DNA of 64,000 bases from Elysia chlorotica (taxonomy: Eukaryota > Mollusca > Gastropoda > Plakobranchidae): the NCBI GenBank assembly GCA_003991915.1, contig RQTK01000696.1:110793-174792 (forward strand), read 5' to 3'. Numbering within the stretch: the first letter of the stretch is position 1; each line of letters starts with the position of its first letter. The notes below the pieces were generated by a model. That model ran no database searches. It had not been told where the DNA came from and saw only the letters and a list, made by a program, of their open reading frames with translations. The position numbers and the translations under genes are program-made. Shown one piece after another: positions 11,703 through 24,100 of the stretch.

Positions 11703-11836
11703 GATCATGTTAACGTGTTTGAATTGGGGTGCCAACTCGAAGGCACTTTTACGCATTGCTAGCTCTTTCGCTAGAGCGGTGAATGTTGGGTGAATTTATG
11801 TTACCCCTCACTTCACAAAAAAAAGGATAAAACATG
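11703..11836. repeat. Right part of the third copy of the 7181/8319 unit
   Basis: Continues from ttaacatgttt through the gcgttgctagatct region to the final cttcac-aaaa-aggataaa of the unit. Confidence 0.75.
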
Positions 11837-12660
11837 ATCATACAAATGATAAATAATCCATCAGAACACGAAAATATATTTAACAATAACTCCGAACCAC
11901 AAAAGACAAAATTTCCAAAACCAACAAATGAGAAGACAGAATAAGTTACTTGATAATCAACCATAGTCAATTAATAACTAAAAAACGATAATTAATTTTA
12001 TCTTTTCAGCGCAGAACAATCATGTACATTGATTGCACCAAGAATTAATTTTTTTTTTTTGCGTTGCACTAAGCTTAGTTGATTTGGCGAGTTCCCATTA
12101 GCTTAAATCCCCATTCTTATAAAAGAAGAGCTGAAACTTTATTGCCAGTTAGTGTTTTCACAATCATGAGAGTTTCTCAACATTACAATGTATTGCCGAA
12201 ACAGTATTCAAAAAGGATATTCGTTTTTTTTTTGTGTGTTTGTGTGTGATTTTATGAAACAGTATGATACCAGTCAGATATATTTCATAGCCCCTATCTT
12301 TTTTTCTTTTTCGGTTTGTTTAAAAGAAAAGAGCATTAGGCCTAAAATTTGCAGAGTTGACACGCAGAAGCAAAAATATTATTATCTTTTTTAATTCTCA
12401 CATTTTATGTTGCAACCTGGCAATTAATTCTTTGAGTAAAATTTCAACTGGCAATGGCATGCTCGGTTGCTCGTCCCGTACTACCCAAAGCCTGTACTGC
12501 TTGTTCGCCGATTTTCTTGCTTTAGGGGCCTTACATTACTTTTCTCACTACCTTAAGTTTATGTAATAGATGATAAATTTCGACCTCTTTGGGAGAAATA
12601 TTAAAAGAATCTCGGTGTAAGGTAAGATCTAAGTAAATTAAGATCTAGCACTTCTTTAGA
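11837..12660. other. Intergenic DNA, nothing recognised
   Basis: AT-rich with short open frames of biased composition (for example 12188-12394); none has splice or domain support. Confidence 0.5.
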
Positions 12661-12664
12661 AACG

Positions 12665-13570
<906 letters not shown>

Positions 13571-13574
13571 TTAA

Positions 13575-13866
13575 CCCTTTGAACCCTATTGCCTTAACCT
13601 CATTGACCTATATTCCTGGCCCCTTACTGCTCTTACTCAAATATCATTAAAAACATGCCTGATGGACGCGGGCATCTTTAACTGACGCTATTTATTATTT
13701 TTATTGGTAGTTATTTATAGTGCGTTAGATCATACCCCTCCAATCCAAATCCTGATATAGCGGTACTACGGTGTAGAGTCAAATAAGGCAGATACCGCTG
13801 AAGCGGGATTAAGGATAGTTGACAAATGATTACATCCCACGGTAGCGGGATCACGGTTTCAATGGG
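13575..13866. mobile_element. piggyBac-like MITE (TTAA target site)
   Basis: A 292-base segment bounded on both sides by TTAA (13571-13574 and 13867-13870). It has imperfect terminal inverted repeats: CCCTTTGAACCC at the left, and GGTTTCAATGGG at the right, which reads CCCATTGAAACC in reverse. TTAA duplication and CCY-starting ends are the known signature of piggyBac-type elements. There is no transposase frame, so it would be non-autonomous. The interior repeats the theme agcggga/tagcggga. Confidence 0.72.
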
Positions 13867-13870
13867 TTAA

Positions 13871-14820
13871 CAAAATAATGTTTATCTGTCAAGCAAATGG
13901 GTGTTAAAGGTGTAGATGGCGAGAAGACCCACGGTGATAACTTATTCAGGTCACTGGATCAACCCAGGGGTACAATAATTATAGGCAGGGACAAATTTCA
14001 CTCACTAGGCACAGCTGTAGGGATAAGCGAGGTAGGCACGTAGCAGTGCTATTTGTATCTGTGGGAACATAGAGCTTGGGTTAAAGGAAGGTCAAGCCCC
14101 AATCCAATGAAAAGCATCCTAATATTTTAACTGTGGTGTTTGAATCAATGGCTTGTAGTAGGGTTGTGAAAATACTCCAACCAACTACATGAACATCATT
14201 GTTTTCAATGGCATAAAGTGAGATCAAACAGAGTTTGAGCCTGCTGTGATAAACTGGATGATTTTGTTATTAATATGAGCTATCAATAATCAAGTTTATT
14301 TGACTTAAAAAAAGGTGTGATTAGAAATTCAATTACACAACTTATGAAATAGGTTGAGTAATAATAGTGCTTTTAAAACTCGCCCATGCAGCAGGGTGGA
14401 GCTGAAGCCCCAAGCCCCAGGCCAGGCGACGCCACTGCTTATAAATAAGTTACAGATCTCTCAATCTTTTATTTGTTAAAGATGAAGGTAGAAACAGTCA
14501 AGGCAATGTTTTAAGGTGAGAGACAGTACAGGTTGGAGAAAATAAAAATTATAAACACACATACATTGCCTATAACTTTTAAAAGGCAGTGCACCTCTAG
14601 AGGTTTTGTCATACACACCAAATGACTTTTGATAAGTATTTTAAAATAAAAATGTCTATAAATCAACTGGAAAGCACAATTTGTTTTTTAATAATTGATG
14701 TGACAAGTTTAATCCTTTCACCCATGTACTGGTCACGTCATTGTGACATAAAGTCGCAGGATGGTTTAGTTCAATAATTGCTAATTCTTAAGAACTTTCC
14801 ACAGCTCATCTCACATCATC
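13871..14820. other. Upstream region of TATDN2
   Basis: No exon found by frame. A candidate acceptor (ctttccacag) at 14795-14804 sits 16 bases before the TATDN2 start codon, so the start exon may be preceded by a non-coding first exon somewhere in this stretch. Confidence 0.4.
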
Positions 14821-17800
14821 ATGGAAAGTTTGCCAAGAGAAGACAAGATAGCGACAGGCAGGCAAAAGCCTTCTGTGGTTACAAAAGGGAGGCCTAGCTG
14901 TAGTCGGCAAGGATTAACAAGAATCTTCCAGCAATCAATCAAGGGTCTATCTGCCACACCTGACAGCAGCAAAAACTTGAACTCAGTCTTTACTGCTTCA
15001 GCCAAAGAAATGCAATCTGCTACTGCTTCAAGGAGCTTAATGTGGGATGATCATGCCCAACCATGCCCAACATCTGTCGGCCTTAAAGAGCACAGTCGTG
15101 AGGAAGCTGACAAAAATGTGTTCTGCTCTGATAGCAGAGTGCTGAGCAAAGATCCTAGTTTTGTGCCAAGTGAGTCATGTTTAATTGCAAAGATGAGGAC
15201 AGTAAAATCTCTTTCTTCTAAAGTCCCTCATATTGGACGAGGTCGAGGTCGAGGAAGGTTGTTGGAGAGAAATAATGAGGTAAAAAACCCTGGTGAACCT
15301 TTGAGCAATAGGCCACAAAACTCTGAACCGATGGGTGAAAGTGAAAGGTTAGCTGTCAGTAGTGAAAGAGAATCAGATCAAGCAAGTGTGATGGAGGCAG
15401 TGCCGATAACTGAAAGGATTTTGCAACAAGACAAAAGTAACATTTCCTTAATGGGGTCTGAGCTTCCAGACCTAGTCAAGTGTCAAAGTTCGAAAAAAAA
15501 ATTGAGTGAGCATGATGCAAGGGTCTCCTTCCATGTACCACAGCAAACAGAAAGTGTGTCTAACAGCAGACGTGACAAACGGGAAAGAAGGTTGGACTTG
15601 GCTGCTGCCCACATGCGTGCTACGACTAAACATCAAGACTATTCAAGTACCGACAGTGAAGAGGTGACAAAGAAAAAAACATCAAAACACTTTGGACATG
15701 ATTTGAAACCCTCTGCACAGAGAGCAAATAAAAAGTGCAAGCTGCAAAGTGTTTCTCAGTTCAAAGTGGTAGCAGAAGACAAAGAGAACCCACATAGGAA
15801 GCAACTGAAACAAAAGACTGGCCAAACAAATGCAACTCTTTCAAGAAATCAAGCTTCTTCGCAAAAACCTACATCAAACCATAAATTAAAATCAAATAAA
15901 ACCTTCTCTTTGGGAATCTCGAAAAAAGAAATTGCCTCTGAGGAATTGGATTTAAATAATTCAACCAATGTTCAAGAGAATATACCAGAATTTGAGATGA
16001 AAGACAGTACAGCTAGCAAGTTGTCCAGGCTGCAGTGTGAAGAGAATGAGATAGATGATGGAAAACCGAAAAATCTGGATGGTGAGCCTCCAACTCTTTC
16101 ATTTTCTCATGAGCTGAATAAAGAGATCCTCGAGGGAAGCAAATCTAGGAATGAAAATGTAAAGAGCAATGCGCCTAATCAATTTGTCAACAAAATGGTG
16201 AGTAATTTATATAACAATGTAAGCAAAGAGATGGCTTCAGACAGTCAAAGTAGTTTTGCAAAGCACCAAAAACCTGTGGCATCTAGTAGCATGGAAAACA
16301 AAGCAAATGAGAACAAACTTGCTGATGGAAACCAACATTATGAAATGACTCCCAGTAAATTTGATCAACAAACCGACCCTCCAGGAAAAATGACCGTGAG
16401 AAAGGAGACACATGGCTTTGGAGACAAGAGTTGTTGTAATTCAATTTTGTCCAAAAAAGTGGAACAGATTAAACATCTTGAAGTGAGCCAAGCTAGTACT
16501 AATGTTAATGAGAAAAAGCCAGACAGCCTTTCGGAAATAAATGAAGAGGGAAGTTTTCTCAGGAGCATGCATGAGGGAGAATTTTTCAAAAATGATAATC
16601 ATTATGTGGAAAACGACTTTTATGTAGAATCTGAAAAAATGAAGCGGCCCAAAGTAAACCAAACCAGTAATTTTCTTGCTGATAGGGGAAAATCTGCAGG
16701 ATGCCCTCAATTCTCCGAAGTTGATATGGTCAATGCTAGAGGAACACAAAGAATATGTGATTCAACCTTAAAAATAGCTGATCCGAAGGGAGTATCAAGT
16801 GAAAACAGTTTCTCAAAAAACTGTGGTAGATATGATCATGCAAAGCACGAGTCAGAAAAACATTTAAGGATAAAGAGGAAAGAGGATGGAAACTCTTGGA
16901 AGGGCTTACAAACACAGAGTGTGAGAACTCAATGGGGGGATCAATTCAGTAAAGACTACATTTGCTCTGACGTTGTGGATGAGATGAATGACAATTTTTT
17001 GAATCAAGAAAAATTTGAGGACGTGGTAGATAGAAGAAAGGATTCAGAAAATGTTGATGGAGGAGCTTATCATAGGGATGAGGGGGCAGTGGATGTCTTG
17101 CCTGGCATCAAAAAGAGAATGAGACACCAGCTCAAAGACTTCAATCACAATAATGCAACTAGGGTTAGGATCTCTCCGCAACAATTCAGCAATAGAAAAT
17201 TGAGCAATTTTCAGACTAGTAACGAAAGTTTTTGTGCCCTAAAGCTTGGAAACATGTCCATTTCAGACAACACACTTAATATTGATGGTGAAAATGAGAT
17301 GTCTCGTTCAGAGAAAGGTACGGAACATGCAGAAAATAATCACCTTACTGAAGAAGAAAACAAACATTTGTCAAACATAGTCGAGGCAACAAACTCGCTG
17401 AGATCTCTAGAGTCTGATCACTCCTCTGATCTGCCTGCCTCTCCAAACAGGGCTACAGGGTCAGGAAGCGAGCCAGAGATGGGCAACGGCTCTCAAAGTG
17501 AATCAGAACCTTTTACTTCAGTGGCTTCACAAAACTACCATCAGAGTCTTTCTAATTCCGTCAGGTTTAGTTCAGGGAATCCTAGACTTTTTCAGCACCC
17601 ACCAAACTGTTCAAGCACACATGGCTTCAGCCGCCCTGGTGATGAAAGATTCTATCAATATGCAAAGCAGGCATTTCCTCCTTACTCAGAGTTCCGAGAA
17701 GCAGTTCAGGGATTGAGCATGCCAGTCTATCAGTTTTCAGAGAAAAATGTTCACATCTCAAACTTTCTGCGAGAATGTTCAGAGAAGATTGCATATAAAA

Positions 17801-18181
17801 CATCTTCATGCCCAGACTATTTGCATTGCTTGGCCACAATCAGAGTTGAACTTTTATATTCTGGGAAACCTAAAACTGAAGTGCATTCTCAATTTGAATT
17901 GCCTAGCTATGGCAACCCACAAGGCCCTGACCATTTCCCTTACAGCCTCAGGGATTTCTCTCACCCACTCGTCCCTATTAATTTCCCTCACCCACACACT
18001 ATATGGACGAGGCCTGAGCACTTAAGAGAGTTCCAATCTGCTCACATGGATGCATCCAGGGCTGAAGCCAGGCTCTACCCCCAGGGCCACAGTCAGCCTG
18101 TCAACTGTTACCAGAGATGTTACCATTGTACAGCGACTTGCAACCCTTCGGTTCCTGGCCTCAACCCGGGGATGTATTCAT
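14821..18181 (+). CDS. TATDN2: TATDN2 coding exon 1 (giant disordered N-terminus)
   Basis: A 3361-base exon giving 1120 complete codons, then the donor T|gtaagt. The protein is rich in S, K, E, N and D, with no folded domain apparent. There are basic clusters (KKKTSKH, RRDKRERR) suited to nuclear localisation, and a KEN motif near residue 321. Confidence 0.93.
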
Positions 18182-21100
18182 GTAAGTGAGATTTTTTTTT
18201 TTTTTTCAGGCAGCATTTAGTCATTTGTGAGGGGGTATGGGAACATTGGGTACATCTTGGACCTGACAAATCCTAGATATATTTCTTAGGCAAAAATTGT
18301 TTACGCTCACACTGACTTGGCTAAAAAAAAATAAGGTGTACATTTTTTAAGATAGTTAAAGAAATTTCAAAGTTGTATACAGTGCATTTCAGATTGAACC
18401 TCATCCTAACAGGTATTTTCATTATGAACTTGTTATGAAGTCAGATTTTGAATGCCTTGCTTTCAGTGCCCTCCCCCCTTTCCTCTTTCCTTCTCTCTTC
18501 CCCTCCCCTCTCTTTCTCTCTCTATTCCTCTCTCCCCCTCTCTTGTTCTCTATCTGTCTCTCTCTATCTACTTCTTAACTAATTTTGCTTCTCTGCCTTG
18601 ACTAACTCTTTGCATATTACTCCTTGACTTTTCCCAGCTTGTGCTTGCAGTAGCGAACATTGTATAGAGATGAGGAGACACAAAGAAAGTCAACCCCTTA
18701 ACAAACCGCATTGGAATCGGAACGAGGCATTGCCTGGATTTATTGAAGCTTCCAGAAGTTGTGACCAAAGTGATGTGCACAATATGAAATCTAGTCTTAA
18801 CGGGTGAGATCAGTTCTTAATTGGAAAACTCAACTTTCTCCTAATTCAATGCTTTTTTTGTACCTTTAATTTCTATTGAGAACAAAGAGGGAGGAAAAAA
18901 TAAAGAATAGGCATTTCATATTTTGGTGTTTTGTTTAAAAAATTAAAAAAAATTTCTTTTCCATCTATGCTGTGCTTAAATCATAAAGAGCAGTTTCTAT
19001 AACAATACTGGTTGATGCAGGAAAAAATGTTTATAACTTTAATGGATTTTTAATTGGACTAGTTCCCATTGTACTCGAGTAGAAGAGGTCTTAATTAATA
19101 ATGGAAATCATGTTGTATCTGATTGTTTTATTGAAATTTGAAGGTAAAGTAAATAAAGGATGACCTCAAGCAATATAACCCACCACTAAAGGTCTAGTCA
19201 AAAAGTTAAAGTTAAATTTTTTTGTTTTGGTCTACACTACGGCCAAAATGCACTGATTCTCTTCACTTAAGTTTTGAGCAGAAACCTTACGTAGTTACAG
19301 GCCAGCAATGATCACTGTCTCACAACGGGCAACTGGGAGTTAAATGACTTAACATAGGTTGTTAGTGTCGGCCAAATGTCTCTGCGTTTTTTGCGGGATA
19401 ACTTTTCAAAACTCAACGTTTTATTTTATTGCGCAGTTTAAATCATGCATATTAATTCATTGTTTTATTCTTATATAAGTTATTTCTCCAAATATAAACA
19501 TTTCTGAGGAACTGAATTTTATATGGATAGGTACATCCAGTCTTATAATGCTATATAACGACTCTAACTGGTTGATGAAAATCTGAATTTATTACCTTGA
19601 GTGTTATTTTTATTTAAAGTTTTTGAGTACTTAGTAACCTTAGAGAACTCTAATTTTTGCTTTAACAGAATTATATATTCTTCTAGTTTACAAAGATATA
19701 CATTTTTTTTGTGCTGGGCCTTTAAGCTAATTAGTAGTTTTCTATTTTTTTTTGTAAGCGTGGTATGAGGTTTCTAAATTTGGTTGTGATTGTACTTTTA
19801 AGATAAAACAATCAGGACAAACAATACATCGACATAGATTTTTCAATTGTATTTCACAATATGTGAACTATCCATTGTCCAAATATTGGAGAGAGGAGGA
19901 AAAAGAAGAAGAAGAAGAAGAAGGAGGGGGGGGGGGGGGGGGGGAGGAGGAGGATGACGAGGACGACGACACAAAGAACAAGGACAAGAACAAGAAATCA
20001 GAGCAATGAAAGAAGACTAAAAACAATAGAACAAGAAGAGGATTAGAAACAGATGTACGAAATAAAAAAATGTATAAGAAATAAAAGTAGAAGAATGAGA
20101 AGAAAGAGAACAACAGCAGCAATACCAGCAATAACAACAACAGCAAGACTAGCAATAATAACAACAACAACAGCAAGACCAGCATTAAGAACAGCAAGAC
20201 CAGCAATAACAATAACAACATAAATACAGAATACAGAAATCTTTATTCATCTCTCAAGGGGAAATGAAAGTACACTCTCTTCATACAACAAACGAAATTA
20301 TATAGTTTGCAACGATATAAAATAAAAAGGTAGAATTTTGACATAAAGCTTAATAATAATATACATAATAATAAATAATAAATTACATTTATTTAGCGCT
20401 TTCCATTCTCAGCGCTTTACAGTGGTTACACTAAATATGCATACATCATATCAATCAGCATGCAATTAAAAATTAAATATTAAAAGTTAAATCTTAACCA
20501 AACAATATAAATAAGAAGAAATGTAGATGTAAATAGTATGCAGCATATACTCATTATCATAAAGAATATAATAAAAATGATATAAAAATGCAACACTGTA
20601 AAGCTGTGTTATAGTATGCAACCATAAGTGAACAAAAATTAATGAATTAAAATTAAAACCTTATCTCATGGAAAAAAACAAAACAAAACAAAAAAAAGAC
20701 CAAAAAAAAACTAATGTAAATAGAATTGAATTATACAATCTACGTAAAAGGCCGACAGGCAAAAACAAGTAAAGTAGCAACTTAAGAACTGAAAACATGT
20801 TTAAAAAGATGACTCTTCAGATCTTTTTTAAAGGTCTCGAGGCTTGCACTCTCCCTAATCTCTACAAGACCACCGAATGTTCTTGTTAGATCTTTCCTAA
20901 GTGCTTCATCGCAGCATTCAAGGAGTTGAAAGACAGCGTCCGAGTCCTCCAGACGTGTGGCTTGTTTGTAGTCAGACCACCTTTGTTCAAAGTAGGCCCA
21001 CGTTTCGCTCATCCCAGCTGCAGAGACAGTAGGGCGCCTGACCTTCTCTACCCTGGCTGCTGTTGTTTTAGCAGGGGCAGAAGTTTGGTGAGCTGTGGCG

Positions 21101-24100
21101 CTGTGAATGTCTATGAGGCGGATCAATGCTTCGGTGGGCGTTGTTGCAGGCCATTGAGTCTCGCAATTGGGAGCGGGACATTATGGTACTCATGATGTTC
21201 GATGAAGCAAGACTTGTGGACTTTAAACTGATTTTAGATTGTCATAAACGAGTGGGACAACACTCTTTGTTAAATTTCGAATAAGACTTTATTTGATTAA
21301 ACGAGTCTTAGTGAAAACAACAATGACAATTTAAGATAACAGTTGGTTACCTGTAACAAAGAAATAAAAGACCATGTTCATAAATCATAAAGATATTCCT
21401 CTACGAATGGTAAAATAACCTCCTCGGAATAAGAAGTACCAACTTTTACATACTGTGTATGTAAAATATCTGACCAGAGACGGTGCTCTCACGCCCTTGG
21501 TGAACTGTCAGATAAGTGTGCAAGCTTTACGGGCTTAGAGCTCGCTGCTCACAAACTAAAGTAAACATGATTCTTCGGCGTGTTTACCCAGTGATGCATT
21601 TTCTACAACGTGCAAAAAACTTTGTGTGTTAAATTTTTGTTTTCTGATTGAAGCTGCAGTCAAGTGGAATCTCAGATTTTAGAAGTGTTGACAAATTTCT
21701 TATATTCAAGCTTTAATCAGTGAAGATGCCATTAAATGATTTTTTATTAGGACTGATATTGATAATTTAAAAAATTTGTGGCAAAAAAAACCAATGTCTA
21801 CATTCTCTTGAATAATCTATCTTCTTATGCATACCAGGTATGGCCATGATAAAGCCAAGAAGAACGTTATAAATGGTATCGATAGAAATTCAAATTCCCC
21901 AAAAGATGAGACTGGAAAGAGGACTGGAAGGACTTCTCTGGAGCGGTTAAACAACAGTTTGGAAAGCAGCGATAACTTAGGATCAGAGGCTGATAGGCAT
22001 GATCTTCCACCTCCTCTGATTCGGTCACTGTCAAATCCAGACATAAATGTGGTACACAATAACTCCACTCAGAGGAGCAAGAAGAGGCATTCTAAATCTG
22101 GCCATGAAGCAGCACGCCAATTACACTTGCAGGACGAAGACCTACTGGATAAGCCTCTCAATTCGCCAAAGATGCTCAAAACCATGTCAAGTTCAACAGA
22201 TGTTTTGACAACCCTTTTTGATAGAGATTCGAAGGGTAAAAGTAATGGCATTGGCGTATCTGACGTATCACAAATTCCTCTGCCCAGCAACCCCTCTAAA
22301 GCTCCCCTTGGCAAGTTAGAATGGCTGGGTTCAAATTGCTCTAATTGGAGAGAGCAGTGCCGGCCTCTGGGAACGGCTGATCCCAGTCTGGATGCTGGCT
22401 TGACACCCGATCCGCCAAGAGCCAATATCTTTCAACCAAGGAGACAGTCAGGCTCTGCTCTGGAAATTAGAAGGGATGCAGCGAACAACTCCAAACTTTC
22501 GCCGGCCACAATGACAGGTCAGTTAGAAACACGATAAAGCTACTCAGGTGTGAATACATTTTTGGTTAATTAACGAAATATCAGTCATTTTGGGGGTAAA
22601 GTTTGCTCAGGTAGTTCAGAATCTGTTTAGTGAACACAATCTTTTATCTCACTCTTTCTCAGGAGGCCTGAAAGGTCGAAGGTCCAATCCTACTAGTCCA
22701 CAGGAAAGTGAAGTTACCCAGGCAAGAAGAGAGAAACTGCTGCAAGAATTTAAGCATAAAGGGCGGACATACCAGTTGCCTTTTATCGACACCCATTGCC
22801 ACATTGACTTCCTCTACAGTCGGTTGGGTACAAATTTTTCTACACCGTTTCACACATTCAGGCTGAAGCACCCAGAGTTTTTCCCAGACACTTATGAAGG
22901 CTGCGTTGCTGTCTTCTGTAACCCAAAGACTTTTGCGTATCCCAGTAAGTCAATAAGGTCTAGCTTTACATAATAATTTAAGGCTTCTATATCTCTATTT
23001 AGAGATCTTGAGAGTTTATTTCATTTCTTTATTTGAAGTCAGTCTAATTTTGTATGATGACGATGATAGCTACCTTAAAGCAGGCTCACTGTGGACCAAA
23101 AACATCAATTGTGTAAGGGGCAATAGAAAAGAAACACACATTTTTTAAAAATCAATATATCTCTGTTCATCAGTTTAATTAAACAGAAAAGTTTGCAAAG
23201 TCAGATTGGTTACTATTACAACATTATCTTCTCAATAACATGAATGACATTGAAAATGAAAAACAAAATGAATGCCTAAGAGATACCTGTACATCAAATA
23301 CTTTTAAGTTCTATCAATTTTTACATGGTGCAATGTGCAGTGCACACCTTTTATTGTCATCTCTTATCATTTCACTTTTATCGACATGCTTGAACAAATT
23401 CCTATTTTTTTTCTCTTTGTTGTCACTAAATAAACTAAGGTCTCTATTATATCAACAACCTTTTCCCCCTTTTCCTCTTATATCAACATAAATGTCATCC
23501 AAGTAACCAGGTTAAACAGATCAAATGACCAAGCAAACTATCTTAATTATGTCTTTCTTTGTCTCTCTCCCAATGGCTCACTATGACTCATGAATGTTGT
23601 TTTTCACAAATTCAAGTGTGTTTGCTTTATAGTGGCAAAAATCAGAAATCTTGTATGACTATTTATATCTTAGTTTGGAAATATCATCATAAACATAGAA
23701 GGGGTGATCAAAGGTGTAGGAATAGCAATTCATACAAAATTGAACTAATTGAAGTATTATTGAGCATTCTTCATAGCCAAACTAAACCATACATTATGTT
23801 CTCTTCTTTACTAGACCCCCACAATGCAGTGCTGAAGACTGTGGAGAAAGAGGATGACGTGTGGCTGGCGCTGGGATGTCACCCAAAAAACGCTGAGGAA
23901 TTTGAAGAAAGACATCTCCACGGACTCTCCTTGGCCCTTGAAAGTCCAAAAGTGGTCGCACTTGGTGAAACCGGGTTGGATTATTCAGGCCAGTATGTGT
24001 TTTAAAAAAATGTATTTTCTTGGTGTGGTCAGTCATATTAGGCTCCTCATATTTTGGCTTCAAATCTACATCAATATTCTCAATAGTTTTGATAAAGTAC

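Larger units (their letters stand above)
18804..21837 (+). other. TATDN2 intron 2 (3.0 kb)
   Basis: Holds a purine-rich and AAC/GAA simple-repeat zone (19895-20222), a truncated antisense LINE (20341-20885) and a retrotransposon gag remnant (20886-21126). The rest is AT-rich without features. Confidence 0.8.
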
